Notes: a model not told the origin generated them from the letters alone. Counted from the first letter of the stretch, positions 8,410 to 17,103 are shown. The stretch is DNA of 64,000 bases from Rhodobacterales bacterium (GCA_008107755.1 VIRH01000085.1:1-64000), one strand, 5' to 3'. Program-made: numbers and translations.

Positions 8410-8427
8410 ATACCGACCAGTTGGTAT
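8410..8427. promoter_or_regulatory. Probable TetR operator upstream of tetR
   Basis: The imperfect dyad ATACCGACCAGTTGGTAT has arms matching at 7 of 9 positions. It lies 11 bases before the TetR start codon. The ACCGAC...GTTGGT pattern is typical of TetR-family operators. Confidence 0.6.
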
Positions 8428-8486
8428 GTCGTCAACCAAAACAAAGCCAGATTCCGCAGTCTTGCTCGACTGGAGACCAACTCCTG

Positions 8487-9179
8487 TCACCAGGGAATGA
8501 CGTCGCCGAACTGGTCGTAGAAGCCTCCGGTGTCGCCGGAGGAAAGCCCTTGAAGAACGGAGAAAATACGTTTCGCCGCAGCCTCCGGCTCCTGCACCTC
8601 AAGCCCGGTTTTCTGGAAACCTTCGGTCAGTGGCGTACGCACCGTGCCGGGATGCATCGCCACACAGATCGCATTGGGGTTCCTGCGCGCCAGCTCGACG
8701 GCTGCCGATTTCACAAGCTGATTAAGTGCTGCCTTCGATGAGCGGTAGGAATACCACCCACCCAGCCGGTTGTCGCCGATGGACCCGACTCTTGCGGACA
8801 GCGTGGCAAAAATCGCCCCTCCGTCATCGCTCAGCAGAGGAAGAAAGTGCTTCATGAGAAGCGCCGGCCCGATCGTATTGACGGCAAACATCGCCGCCAT
8901 GTTCGCCGGATCGATCTCACGCCAGCTCTTTTCCGGGCCGATTTCGCCAGACTTCAGTGCGCCGGTGGCATCGACAACGAGCCTGACGCGTCCCGCCATG
9001 GTGCGAATGTGATCGGCGCAGAGCCGGATCGTCTCCTCATCCAGAAGATCCAGCGCCGGCTCCGTAGACCTGCCGAGTTGGAGAACGGTGTCATACTCCT
9101 GCGAGCTCTCCAGGATGCGGGCAAGCGCGGCTCCGATGCCGCCGCTCGCGCCGATGACCAATGCAGTCTGCCTGCTCAT
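8487..9179 (-). CDS. SDR-family oxidoreductase (C-factor-like)
   Basis: This 230-aa NAD(P)-binding Rossmann protein shows the glycine motif TALVIGASGGIGAALAR at the N-terminus and a catalytic Ser-Tyr-x-x-x-Lys arrangement (LSARVGS ... WYSYRSSKAALNQ). A PGTVRTPL loop follows the active site, as in classical short-chain dehydrogenases. Its nearest-looking relatives are CsgA/C-factor-like SDRs, and its substrate is unknown. The ATG at 9179 is chosen because the Rossmann strand begins four residues later. It is downstream of ivd on the same strand with a 78-base gap, so cotranscription is possible. Confidence 0.85.
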   Translation of the reverse strand: MSRQTALVIGASGGIGAALARILESSQEYDTVLQLGRSTEPALDLLDEETIRLCADHIRTMAGRVRLVVDATGALKSGEIGPEKSWREIDPANMAAMFAVNTIGPALLMKHFLPLLSDDGGAIFATLSARVGSIGDNRLGGWYSYRSSKAALNQLVKSAAVELARRNPNAICVAMHPGTVRTPLTEGFQKTGLEVQEPEAAAKRIFSVLQGLSSGDTGGFYDQFGDVIPW

Positions 9180-9257
9180 GTCTCGCCTCCGTCTCATTCG
9201 CACAGGAGGCATACGTACACCGACAGCCAAAGGATCTCGGCAAGACGCTGGTCTGCG

Positions 9258-10430
9258 TCAGGCTGTCTTGTTGAAGATCTCCCGCCCGATCAGCATTCGG
9301 CGGATTTCGGACGTCCCTGCACCGATTTCATAAAGCTTCGCATCGCGCAGCAGCCGCCCGGTCGGATATTCGTTGATATAACCGTTGCCGCCCAAAAGCT
9401 GGATCGCGTCCAGCGCCAGCTTTGTTGCGTTTTCTGCCGCATAAAGAATAGCGCCCGCGGCATCCTCCCGGGTCGTTTCGCCCCGGTCGCACGCCTTGGC
9501 GACCGCGTAGACATAGGATTTGGTCGCATTCATCGCGACATACATGTCCGCAACCTTGCCCTGAACGAGCTGGAAGGTCCCGATCGGCTGCCCGAACTGC
9601 TCGCGTTCGTGCACATAGGGAATGACGACGTCCATCGCCGCCTGCATGATCCCGACCGCACCGGCAGCAAGCACTGCTCGCTCATAGTCGAGGCCGGACA
9701 TCAGAACGTTGACACCCTTGCCGATCTCGCCGAGGACATTTTCTTCCGGGACCTCGCAATCCTGAAACACCAGCTCCCCTGTTTCAGAGCCACGCATTCC
9801 CAGCTTGTCGAGCTTCTGCGCAACGGAAAAACCGGCAAACCCCTTCTCGACGAGAAAGGCCGTAATGCCCTTCGCACCCGCTTCCGGATCGGTCTTGGCA
9901 TAAATGATCAACGTATCCGCAGACGGGCCATTGGTGATCCACATCTTGGACCCGTTCAGGACATAGCGATCTCCTTTTTTCTCCGCGCGCAACTTCATCG
10001 AGACCACATCCGAACCGGCGCCTGGCTCCGACATTGCCAGTGCGCCCAGATGCTCGCCGGTGATCAGCTTTTCAAGATAGCGCTTCTTCTGGTCGTCGCG
10101 ACCCCAGCGCCGAAGCTGGTTCACGCACAGGTTGGAATGCGCACCATAACTGAGCCCGATGGACGCCGAAGCCCGGCTGACCTCCTCCATCGCAATGCAA
10201 TGCTCCAGATAACCGAGCCCTGAACCGCCCCATTCTTCCTCGACCGTGATGCCGTGAAGACCGAGTTCCCCCATCTCGGGCCATAGCTCCCGCGGGAACC
10301 AGTCCTCGCGGTCGATCTTTTCGGCAAGCGGCGCAATGCGATCCTGACTATAGGAGCGAACCATGTCGCGCAGCATGTCGGCGGTCTCGCCGAGATCGAA
10401 ATTGAATCCGGGAAAGTCATTGCGGATCAT
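9258..10430 (-). CDS. ivd: Isovaleryl-CoA dehydrogenase (acyl-CoA dehydrogenase)
   Basis: This 390-aa flavoenzyme has acyl-CoA dehydrogenase N-terminal, middle and C-terminal domains. It converts isovaleryl-CoA to 3-methylcrotonyl-CoA in leucine breakdown. Seen are the FAD/substrate motifs [18 protein letters not shown] and [10 protein letters not shown], and the C-terminal [20 protein letters not shown] and [18 protein letters not shown]. The Glu in [12 protein letters not shown] lies where isovaleryl-CoA dehydrogenases, unlike most relatives, carry the catalytic base. No methylcrotonyl-CoA carboxylase gene is adjacent. The MerR regulator upstream on the same strand resembles LiuR-type regulators of this pathway. 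Confidence 0.9.
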   Translation of the reverse strand: MIRNDFPGFNFDLGETADMLRDMVRSYSQDRIAPLAEKIDREDWFPRELWPEMGELGLHGITVEEEWGGSGLGYLEHCIAMEEVSRASASIGLSYGAHSNLCVNQLRRWGRDDQKKRYLEKLITGEHLGALAMSEPGAGSDVVSMKLRAEKKGDRYVLNGSKMWITNGPSADTLIIYAKTDPEAGAKGITAFLVEKGFAGFSVAQKLDKLGMRGSETGELVFQDCEVPEENVLGEIGKGVNVLMSGLDYERAVLAAGAVGIMQAAMDVVIPYVHEREQFGQPIGTFQLVQGKVADMYVAMNATKSYVYAVAKACDRGETTREDAAGAILYAAENATKLALDAIQLLGGNGYINEYPTGRLLRDAKLYEIGAGTSEIRRMLIGREIFNKTA

Positions 10431-10458
10431 GTGTTTCCTCCCAAGTTTCTCACGCGCC

Positions 10459-10911
10459 TCATTGCGGCCGATCGTATCGGACGTACGGGCTCAATGCGCC
10501 GATCCGATCATAGAGCTGCCGGGCTCGATCGTTGTCATCATCCGTAATCCAGTAGACCCTGCCACTGGCGCAGGGCTCCGCGTCTGCGGCGCCATAGACA
10601 GCCTCGATGAGCTTGCGCCCTGCTCCGGTTCCCCGTTGGTCACTGCTGACGAAAAGATCTTCAAGATAACAACTCGCACGCGTCGACCATGTCGTCGCCT
10701 GAAAGACAAAATGGACGAAGCCTGCCAGCGTTCCGTCCGGCGTCACCGCCACGAAGCAGTCATGCCCTTCATCCGACAGCAGCCGCTCGAACAGGGACGA
10801 TGTGACCGTCTCATCGAGAACCTGCTCATAGAACTCAAGATAGCCGAGCCAGAGTTCGTGCCAGGAATCCCTGCCGTCTCTTTCCAGCGGCCTGATGATA
10901 ACTTTGCTCAT
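10459..10911 (-). CDS. GNAT-family N-acetyltransferase
   Basis: This 150-aa single-domain protein has the acetyl-CoA pyrophosphate loop [16 protein letters not shown] preceded by the beta-4 strand (YLEDLFV), and a C-terminal segment [12 protein letters not shown] typical of GNAT enzymes. The acceptor is unknown. It lies 28 bases upstream of ivd and 4 bases after the thioesterase stop codon, so it forms part of the merR-thioesterase-GNAT-ivd run. Whether it modifies a metabolite or a protein of that pathway cannot be told. Confidence 0.9.
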   Translation of the reverse strand: MSKVIIRPLERDGRDSWHELWLGYLEFYEQVLDETVTSSLFERLLSDEGHDCFVAVTPDGTLAGFVHFVFQATTWSTRASCYLEDLFVSSDQRGTGAGRKLIEAVYGAADAEPCASGRVYWITDDDNDRARQLYDRIGALSPYVRYDRPQ

Positions 10912-10915
10912 GACT

Positions 10916-11362
10916 TCAATCCTTAACGCCGGAGACGCTCATCAATGTAAAAAGCCCCGTGGCGACGTGAAGCTGAACATCGTCGCCCAGTCCGTAGACG
11001 TCCGCCTTTGCGATCGTCAGCGTGCGGCCGGGCTTCACCACGCGGCCGCGGGCCAGAAGAACGGGCTGGCTCGCCGGATTGAGCAGGTTGATCTTGTATT
11101 CACTCGTCAGCACGCCGTAGCCGGCGGCAAAGAGGCTGAGGGCGGCGTAGCCCGCCGCACTGTCGGCGATCGAGGACGTCACTCCGGCATGAAAGAGGCC
11201 ATGTTGCTGGGTCAATTCCGGTTTCATGCGCAACTCGAGATCGACGGAGCCCGGAGACAGATGCACCAGTTCGGCCCCCAGGTGCTTCATGAATTTCTGG
11301 TTTTCAAAGCTGGCTTTCACCCGGGCCTGCCAGTCGGGATCGCGCGGTGACAAATCCATCAT
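10916..11362 (-). CDS. PaaI-type hotdog thioesterase
   Basis: This 148-aa hotdog-fold protein has the family core QQHGLFHAGVTSSIADSAAG, where the His-Gly-Gly-like HAG and the downstream Asp form the usual active-site helix. The second half carries PVLLARGRVVKPGRTLTIA. Such enzymes hydrolyse acyl-CoA thioesters. Its position between MerR (4-base ATGA overlap) and the GNAT/ivd genes suggests that it releases CoA from intermediates or dead-end acyl-CoAs of branched-chain catabolism. This is inference from context. Confidence 0.88.
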   Translation of the reverse strand: MMDLSPRDPDWQARVKASFENQKFMKHLGAELVHLSPGSVDLELRMKPELTQQHGLFHAGVTSSIADSAAGYAALSLFAAGYGVLTSEYKINLLNPASQPVLLARGRVVKPGRTLTIAKADVYGLGDDVQLHVATGLFTLMSVSGVKD

Positions 11363-11760
11363 GCGTCCTCCGATGCGACATCCGCACCCAGCTGCGCCAT
11401 CCGCGCCTTTGCCCCGTTCTCGACTTCGTCAAGTTCAAGAAGGGTCAACTCGATATCCCGCTGCTTCTCCAGGAGTTCCTCCCGACGCGCGGATATCTTC
11501 CCGAGCAGCAGGCGAAGCTGGCCGGCCTCCCCCGGAGCGCTGCCATACATCTCGATCATTTCCCGAATCTCGCTGAGCGAGAACCCGAGCCGCTTGCCAC
11601 GCAGTATGAGCTTGATACGCGTCCTGTCACCCGGCGTATAGAGCCGCTGGCGGCCCCGTCTGCTGGGCGTAACCAGCCCCTGCGCCTCGTAGAAACGCAA
11701 GGTTCGAGTGGTGATGTCGAATTCCTGGGTAAGCTGGGTGATCGTATAGTAGCGTTGCAT
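11359..11760 (-). CDS. MerR-family transcriptional regulator (LiuR-like)
   Basis: This 133-aa protein has an N-terminal winged helix (YYTITQLTQEFDITTRTLRF, then YEAQGLVTPSRRGRQRLYTP) and a C-terminal coiled coil (residues about 80-125). It lacks cysteines for metal sensing, so it is not a metal-responsive member. The layout matches regulators of branched-chain amino-acid and acyl-CoA breakdown (LiuR type), and it heads the thioesterase-GNAT-ivd genes. It probably regulates its own operon in response to a CoA-thioester. A spaced dyad between -35 and -10, expected for MerR proteins, could not be fixed by eye. Confidence 0.82.
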   Translation of the reverse strand: MQRYYTITQLTQEFDITTRTLRFYEAQGLVTPSRRGRQRLYTPGDRTRIKLILRGKRLGFSLSEIREMIEMYGSAPGEAGQLRLLLGKISARREELLEKQRDIELTLLELDEVENGAKARMAQLGADVASEDA

Positions 11761-11848
11761 TCCGCCCCCTTTTGCAGGGAACAGTTGAGCCTTTTTACCT
11801 TAAAGTCAACCGATCAGTTTTAGGTCAATTTATTCAAAAGCTTGAGCT

Positions 11849-12574
11849 TCAACCTCTCAAGCCATCCAGGGCCTCTCCGGGTCCCAGGACATTGAGGTCC
11901 ACATTACCGGAGATTCCCTTGACGGTCCCCCGGTCATGATACTGCCAGAGCGTCCAGTCGCTGGCATACGCCGGCGTGCGCCAGATTGACCGGGTCCACA
12001 GACGCCGGTTCAGCCCCTGCCCCTCAAGATATGTCCGGTAGAAGGATTCCGGTGCGTAGAAGATGACCTGCTTGCCGCTAACCTGCTCGACGCGGGCGGT
12101 AAAATCACTGATCTCATGCAGAACATCCTCAGGCGAGGCAGGGTCACAATCCTCGGGCATTTCCAGGTCGACCATTGGCGCCAGCATGGAAGCATCGCGC
12201 GGCAGCACGGTCAGAAAATTCTCCGCCTGCACGGCTCCCGGCTTGCACAGGCTGAAATAGTGATAGGCACCGCGCGCAAGACCGGCCGTGCCGGCCCCTG
12301 CCCAGTTTCGCGCAAATGCACCGTCCCTGAAGCCCGCGCCCTCGCTTGCCTTGATGTAGGCGAACGCCACGTCATCTTGCGCCACGGCACCCCAGTCGAT
12401 TTCTCCCTGATGATGGGAGACATCTATGCCGCGTATCGGAAACTCATGCCTGTCCGGTTCCCAGCTCATGAAAAAGACCGCCGCTCCGATTATCGAGATC
12501 ACACCGCCGATCGCAACATAGAACAAGGCTCTCAGGACCGCCTGCAAGACGTTCATGCCGCTTTCCGTTGACAT
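11849..12574 (-). CDS. Membrane-anchored GH25 lysozyme-like muramidase
   Basis: This 241-aa protein has one N-terminal membrane helix (residues about 12-36) and a glycoside hydrolase family 25 domain. The family signature GIDVSHHQGEIDW carries the first catalytic acidic residue, MVDLEMPEDC the second acidic cluster, and WQYHDRGTVKGISGNVDLN is the closing motif. Members cleave the beta-1,4 bond after N-acetylmuramic acid. With its catalytic face in the periplasm it may remodel the cell wall. A second start at 12556 has the better ribosome site (GGAAAG). Flanking genes are unrelated; GH25 genes of this type also occur on prophages, but nothing else phage-like is near. Confidence 0.88.
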   Translation of the reverse strand: MSTESGMNVLQAVLRALFYVAIGGVISIIGAAVFFMSWEPDRHEFPIRGIDVSHHQGEIDWGAVAQDDVAFAYIKASEGAGFRDGAFARNWAGAGTAGLARGAYHYFSLCKPGAVQAENFLTVLPRDASMLAPMVDLEMPEDCDPASPEDVLHEISDFTARVEQVSGKQVIFYAPESFYRTYLEGQGLNRRLWTRSIWRTPAYASDWTLWQYHDRGTVKGISGNVDLNVLGPGEALDGLRG

Positions 12575-12613
12575 TGAAGATCACCGCGCAAGCTAAGCAA
12601 AACACGTTAAGAA

Positions 12614-13042
12614 TCAGGACTGGAAATTCGGCCAGAGAGGCGCTGAAGCAAGCTCCACGATATTGCCGTCCGGGTCCTTGAAATAAAGGCTTGTTCCGCC
12701 AGCCGGCCAGACGACTTCGCTGATGACGTCAACGCCGACTTCGGCGAGATAGCTGCGCCAGGCCTCCAGCGCCGCTGCGGATATGCGAAAGGCGAAATGG
12801 CTCGGGCCGTTCGTGCCATGACCAGGCACGACACCACCCTTCGTTTCCACGTCTTCGTCCGTATGCCCGCGATGAAAGATGAGCAACGTCTGGGCAGGGC
12901 CGACGTCATAGGCGGAAAGACGGTCACCGGACACCATTCGCTTCAGGCCAAGAACTCCGGAGTAGAATTCATGGGCCTGCTCCATATCGTCGACATAAAC
13001 CGCAGTTTCCAGAATGCCGTCGATTGCCGGTACGCTCATCAT
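12614..13042 (-). CDS. VOC-family (glyoxalase/dioxygenase superfamily) protein
   Basis: This 142-aa protein has two beta-alpha-beta-beta-beta modules: ILETAVYVDDMEQAHEFYSG at the N-terminus and SHFAFRISAAALEAWRSYL followed by SLYFKDPDGNIVELA at the C-terminus. His and Glu residues at the expected metal-ligand positions (SHFAF, NIVELA) suggest metal binding. The family includes glyoxalases, fosfomycin-resistance enzymes and dioxygenases, and the reaction here cannot be named. Two adjacent ATGs (13042, 13039) follow AAGGAAAA, and either could be the start. It lies 130 bases downstream of ohr. Confidence 0.85.
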   Translation of the reverse strand: MMSVPAIDGILETAVYVDDMEQAHEFYSGVLGLKRMVSGDRLSAYDVGPAQTLLIFHRGHTDEDVETKGGVVPGHGTNGPSHFAFRISAAALEAWRSYLAEVGVDVISEVVWPAGGTSLYFKDPDGNIVELASAPLWPNFQS

Positions 13043-13172
13043 GTTTTCCTTGTCTTGAGGGTTTCGACCCTGGCACCGCTCACGGCAAGACGAAACGAAA
13101 TCGCCCCGCACGGCGGCGGGGTGATTTCACTTTTCCGGGGCACCGGCGTCAAGCCGGTCGTTGCACTTTTCG

Positions 13173-13598
13173 TCAGGCGACGCTCAGCTTCACGTCGATG
13201 TTGTTGCGTGTCGCATTGGAATACGGACACACCTCATGCGCTTTGGCGACCAGGTCTTCAGCGACGGACTTATCGATCCCCGGCAGCGAGACTTCGAGGG
13301 CCACGGTAAGACCGAAACCGCCCTCGGAACGCGGACCGATGCCGACCGTCGACACGATGGACGTTTCCTTAGGGAGGGAGACCTTTTCCTTTCCGCCGAC
13401 ATTCTTAAGCGCCCCGATGAAGCATGCGGCGTAGCCTGCGGCGAACAGCTCTTCCGGATTGTTTCCAGCGCCGCCTGCGCCACCCAGCTCCTTCGGTGTC
13501 GCCAGGTCGACCTTGAATGATCCGCTCAGCGTTTCGGCGTGACCATCGCGACCACCTGTCGCCCGCGCCTTGGTTTCATAAAGAACATCTACCGGCAT
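13173..13598 (-). CDS. ohr: Organic hydroperoxide resistance protein Ohr
   Basis: This 141-aa OsmC/Ohr-family thiol peroxidase reduces organic hydroperoxides using two cysteines. Cys59 (FAAGYAACF) and Cys124 (AHEVCPYSNATR) are the peroxidatic and resolving residues of this family, and the N-terminal YETKARATGGRDGH matches Ohr proteins. Family knowledge says that electrons come from lipoylated dihydrolipoamide proteins. It is transcribed divergently from ohrR across a 150-base gap with a strong palindrome, the standard arrangement of peroxide-inducible ohr. Confidence 0.95.
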   Translation of the reverse strand: MPVDVLYETKARATGGRDGHAETLSGSFKVDLATPKELGGAGGAGNNPEELFAAGYAACFIGALKNVGGKEKVSLPKETSIVSTVGIGPRSEGGFGLTVALEVSLPGIDKSVAEDLVAKAHEVCPYSNATRNNIDVKLSVA

Positions 13599-13658
13599 AA
13601 CTGCCTCCTTTTTTGGTATACGCCAAACGTTGCCGCATTATTTTATCGCAAACGCTTA

Positions 13659-13672
13659 TATCGTACACGATA
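13659..13672. promoter_or_regulatory. Probable OhrR operator
   Basis: The palindrome TATCGTACACGATA (arms TATCGT/ACGATA) lies between the divergent ohr and ohrR genes, 60 bases from ohr and 76 from ohrR. Its placement fits autoregulated control of both genes by OhrR. Binding is inferred. Confidence 0.7.
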
Positions 13673-13748
13673 CAAATATCCACATCGAGCTTCACCTCCA
13701 TTTCGTCAAGCAGTTGCGATCATGTCGCGCGCGATTTATAACCGGCGC

Positions 13749-14510
13749 ATGAACGAGACATCTGATCAAATGTCCCTGCTGGACGCGATTGGTTTTTCCG
13801 CGCCCAAGGAGACGAAAAAGCCGAAAAAAGCGAAGGCGGCAAAGCCTGCTGCGGCTGAAATCGCGGTCGAGGAACCGCCTGTCGAAACCACTTCGGAAGC
13901 AGTGACGCAGCCTGCCGCCGCGCAGGAGGTAACCGAGGCCGCGCAGACTGCGCCTGCCCCGATTGCGGAAGAGCCGGCAAGACCAGATGTTTCCGATGAG
14001 AATGCACAACCCGCCGATGAGGTCACGGTTGAGGAGGCGAGCCCTGACGTGCTCGACGCGGATCCGGACATTCCGGCGGCTCCGAGGCTCGAAAGGTTCC
14101 TGTGCTTTGCCCTTTATTCGGCAAACCACGCCATGCACGGGGTCTACAAACCCCTCCTCAAGGAAATCGGCCTGACCTATCCGCAATATCTGGCCATGAC
14201 GGTGCTTTGGGAAAACAACAACGTGCCCGTCGGTGCGATTACCGCAAAACTTCAGCTCGACACAAACACCCTGACACCGCTTCTCAAGCGCCTCGAAGCG
14301 ATGGGGCTGGTCACACGCACGCGCAATATGAAGGATGAGCGACAGGTCATTCTGAAGCTGACCCGCAAGGGTCGCGCCTTGCAGAAGAAGACCGAGCATT
14401 TCGCCCAGTGCATCATCACTGCGACCGGCATGTCTGTCGAGGAAGCCCTCGCACTTCAGGAAAAGATATTGACCCTGCGCGAGAATTTGCGACAGGCCGG
14501 TCTGGAGTGA
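13749..14510 (+). CDS. ohrR: OhrR-type MarR peroxide sensor with long N-terminal extension
   Basis: The C-terminal 140 residues are a MarR-family repressor of the OhrR class. RLERFLCFALYSANHAMHG places the reactive cysteine at residue 119 of this start, followed by PLLKEIGLTYPQYLAMTVLW and the winged-helix segment NTLTPLLKRLEAMGLVTRTR. In known OhrR proteins oxidation of this cysteine releases DNA and induces ohr. The oddity is about 110 residues ahead of the domain: a short segment, a Lys-rich patch (KETKKPKKAKAAK), then a low-complexity Ala/Pro/Glu region, probably disordered. Typical OhrR is about 150 aa. An alternative start (13722) adds nine residues; neither has a strong ribosome site. 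Confidence 0.88.
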   Translation: MNETSDQMSLLDAIGFSAPKETKKPKKAKAAKPAAAEIAVEEPPVETTSEAVTQPAAAQEVTEAAQTAPAPIAEEPARPDVSDENAQPADEVTVEEASPDVLDADPDIPAAPRLERFLCFALYSANHAMHGVYKPLLKEIGLTYPQYLAMTVLWENNNVPVGAITAKLQLDTNTLTPLLKRLEAMGLVTRTRNMKDERQVILKLTRKGRALQKKTEHFAQCIITATGMSVEEALALQEKILTLRENLRQAGLE

Positions 14511-14624
14511 CCGGTTTCTTCAGAATCCGAACGGAGTTCCAAGGCATCCAGAATGCCGCCGGAAAACACCACGATCGCGCCTCGGGCTGACACCGCCCTG
14601 TTCACCAGCGGATGGGAAAGAGAC

Positions 14625-14930
14625 TTGACCAAATCGACTGGCGCATGGCGCCTTCCGAGTGCACTTTGCCTCGCACTTTCGGCCGTTTCTCTTTCCGCAT
14701 GCTCGCGCCCTGATATGATTTCGCAAGACGGTGCCGTGCTCCAGGACATTGGCTCGAAAAGTTTGACCTATGCCAAGACGGACGGCAGCAAAACCCCTTG
14801 CCGCTTCGAAAAAGCGCGCCAGCTTTGGTCTTGCGACGACGGAACAGTTTCAGGCATGACCGTCGCAGGCCTTCCTTTCAACGATATCGTGCTTATTGAG
14901 TTCGACCAGAAGACATTCACACGGAAGTAA
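14625..14930 (+). CDS. Small putative lipoprotein, TTG start
   Basis: The frame encodes a signal sequence ending LALSAVSLSAC, a lipobox with Cys as the acylated residue, then about 75 residues ending DIVLIEFDQKTFTRK with two further cysteines (PCRFEKARQLWSCDDG). The family is not recognised. The in-frame ATG at 14553 would put 24 polar residues before the signal helix. The TTG at 14625 follows GGGAAAGAG at good spacing and gives a normal lipoprotein leader, so I prefer it. The gene follows ohrR in the same direction with a 114-base gap. Confidence 0.65.
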   Translation: MTKSTGAWRLPSALCLALSAVSLSACSRPDMISQDGAVLQDIGSKSLTYAKTDGSKTPCRFEKARQLWSCDDGTVSGMTVAGLPFNDIVLIEFDQKTFTRK

Positions 14931-15162
14931 CCAGGACCGCGCCCGCCATCACCTCTTTGGCAGCCCGGAATTTTCAGGTTGCGGCACCAGCATCTCGGAT
15001 CATCTGACGGGTATCCGCCTCATCAAGGCCTGCGCGTATCCCGTGGAAAAATGCACCGATCGGCTTGTCTCGTTCTGCGGCCCTATTTCCCCTGTCAGCG
15101 AGCCATTTCCTTGTAGACAACTGAAGAACAGAAAGTTGCTTCAGCACCAAAAAGAACGTCGC

Positions 15163-16581
15163 CTAGAAGGGAAGCCCGAACCAGAGCGCGGCAATCCCCA
15201 GGAACGCGAAGAAACCGACCACATCCGTCACGGTCGTGACAAAGACGCTCGAGGCAATCGCCGGATCGACGTTGAACTTGTCGAGAATGATGGGGATCAG
15301 CAAGCCGGACAGGCCGGCAAAGAGCATGTTGATGACGATCGCGCCACCAATCACGATGCCGAGCCCGGGACTTTCGAACCAGAACCAGGCCGTCAGTCCG
15401 ATCAGGATCGCCAGGAACACACCGTTCAGGACGCTCACCAGAATTTCACGGTTCAGCACCCTGATCATGTTGCGCGCGCTCAGTTCCTGGGTCGCAATAC
15501 CGCGCACGGCCACCGTCATAGTCTGGGTGCCGGCATTGCCGCCCATCGACGCGACGATCGGCATCAGCACGGCCAGGGCAACCATGGCCTGAATGGTATC
15601 GTCGAACATGGCGATCACGAATGATGCGAGCACGGCCGTCCCGAGGTTGACCACAAGCCAGGTCAACCGGGACCGGGCAATCGTCATCACGCTGTCGGAA
15701 ATCTCTTCATCGCCCACCCCGGCCAGCGCGCGCAGATCCTCTTCGGCCTCTTCCTGGATGACGTCGACGATATCATCGACCGTCAATACGCCGACCATTC
15801 GGTCGTTCTCGTCCACCACGGCGGAAGACACAAGGTTGTAGCGCTCGAAGCGGCGGGCAACCTCTTCCTGGTCCTCCGTCGCCAGCACCGCCTGGCGGGT
15901 TTCCTCCATGATGGAGGTCACCTTCTCGTCGCGCTTGGTGCGAAGGATCTTGTCGAGATGGACGGATCCCATGAGCTTGAAGGCCGGATCAACGACGTAT
16001 ATCTCGTAAAAACTATCCGGAAGGTCCCGCGCTTCGCGCATGTAGTCGATGGTCTGACCAACGGTCCAGAACTGTGCGACGGCAATGAATTCCGACTGCA
16101 TGCGCCGTCCGGCGCTATCTTCCGGATAATCAAGGGCCTTCTTGAGCTGCGCCCGTTCGGCATAGGGCAGCTCTTCGAGAATGGCCGCCTGATCTTCCTC
16201 GTCGAGATCTTCCAGTATGTAGACGGCATCGTCAGAATCGAGCTCGCCGAGTGCTTCCGCGATGACCTCGTTGGGAAGGTCCTCCAGCAGCTGAACGCGG
16301 ATCGCCTCGTCCGTCTCGGTCAGTGCCGTGTAGTCGAACTGGTCGCCAAGCAGACGAATGAAGGAGGTGCGATCCTCGGGCGCAAGCGTCTCGATCAGGT
16401 CGCCGGTATCGGCCTCATGGAGGTCGGCCGCCAGTGCCTTCAGGGCGTCCTGGTCTTCCGCCTCGATCGCTGCTTCAACCGCCGCGATGAAATCGGGATT
16501 GAGACGCTCGTCCTCGTCACGAACGGGAATGATTGAAGGTTCGGGAGGGGCAGTCTTTTCAAGCTCGGCCGCTTCGCTCAT
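15163..16581 (-). CDS. mgtE: Magnesium transporter MgtE (first copy)
   Basis: This 472-aa channel protein has a cytosolic N-domain of acidic alpha-repeats (about residues 40-150, e.g. LGELDSDDAVYILEDLDEED), two CBS domains (about 155-280) and five membrane helices. The pore signature LMPIVASMGGNAGTQTM is present, as is the Asp in the last helices (TTVTDVVGF) that lies in the Mg2+ path of the characterised homologue. CBS and N-domains gate the pore by intracellular Mg2+. The start at 16581 follows AAGGAGGGAG. A second mgtE is at 34775-36199. Confidence 0.93.
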   Translation of the reverse strand: MSEAAELEKTAPPEPSIIPVRDEDERLNPDFIAAVEAAIEAEDQDALKALAADLHEADTGDLIETLAPEDRTSFIRLLGDQFDYTALTETDEAIRVQLLEDLPNEVIAEALGELDSDDAVYILEDLDEEDQAAILEELPYAERAQLKKALDYPEDSAGRRMQSEFIAVAQFWTVGQTIDYMREARDLPDSFYEIYVVDPAFKLMGSVHLDKILRTKRDEKVTSIMEETRQAVLATEDQEEVARRFERYNLVSSAVVDENDRMVGVLTVDDIVDVIQEEAEEDLRALAGVGDEEISDSVMTIARSRLTWLVVNLGTAVLASFVIAMFDDTIQAMVALAVLMPIVASMGGNAGTQTMTVAVRGIATQELSARNMIRVLNREILVSVLNGVFLAILIGLTAWFWFESPGLGIVIGGAIVINMLFAGLSGLLIPIILDKFNVDPAIASSVFVTTVTDVVGFFAFLGIAALWFGLPF

Positions 16582-16791
16582 CAGCTCCCTCCTTTCCGTC
16601 CACAGGCATCTCGCCCTTCCCAGAACTACCGTCTGCCGACAGAAAGCGCCACCGCAAAAGCAAAGCCGGTCCACAGTCTTAGGGCGAAAGCCTCACATCG
16701 CGCCAAGGAAAGCGGCTGACGCGCGTTGCGAGCCGAATATTTCGTCGGCAGACACCGCGCGAAAACCCGTGAGGCGAACGACCGAAAGATC

Positions 16792-17103
16792 TCAGAACCC
16801 CGGACAGCCTTTCCCTTTGCCCACGTCCCGCAACTTTGAAAGATAGTCTCGCTCAGCTGAAGAAAGGATCGCTTCGTCGGATGCGATGCACTTCCCGGCA
16901 CGCTGGAAGGCACGCCGTGCCCGTTCCGACTTGAGGCAGACCTTCCCTTCCGCCAGAACACCCTGCTCCAGATACCAGAGTTGCTGGCAAGTCATCGCGC
17001 CGAACCGCGCCGGGTTCGTCGCCATCGGCTGGGCGGCCGTGGCAACGTCCACCAGGAGCGTCATCGACAGTGTCACGAACAGCCCGAGGCAATATTTCTG
17101 CAT
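16792..17103 (-). CDS. Small secreted YARHG-domain-like protein
   Basis: This 103-aa protein has a signal peptide (QKYCLGLFVTLSMTLLVDVATA) and a Cys-rich segment: MTCQQLWYLEQGVLAEGKVC, then GKCIASDEAILSSAERDYLS and a final KGKGCPGF. The C...W...Y(L)E...C...C...LS..ER pattern matches the short extracellular YARHG-type domain common in rhizobial secreted proteins of unknown function. Four cysteines probably form disulfides in the periplasm. The first in-frame start is GTG (17115); ATG 17103 gives the cleaner signal peptide. Confidence 0.72.
   Translation of the reverse strand: MQKYCLGLFVTLSMTLLVDVATAAQPMATNPARFGAMTCQQLWYLEQGVLAEGKVCLKSERARRAFQRAGKCIASDEAILSSAERDYLSKLRDVGKGKGCPGF

Noticed and set aside
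8847..10223. Long plus-strand frame antisense to the SDR and ivd genes
   Set aside because: It crosses two real minus-strand genes and their gap, and shows no family motif.
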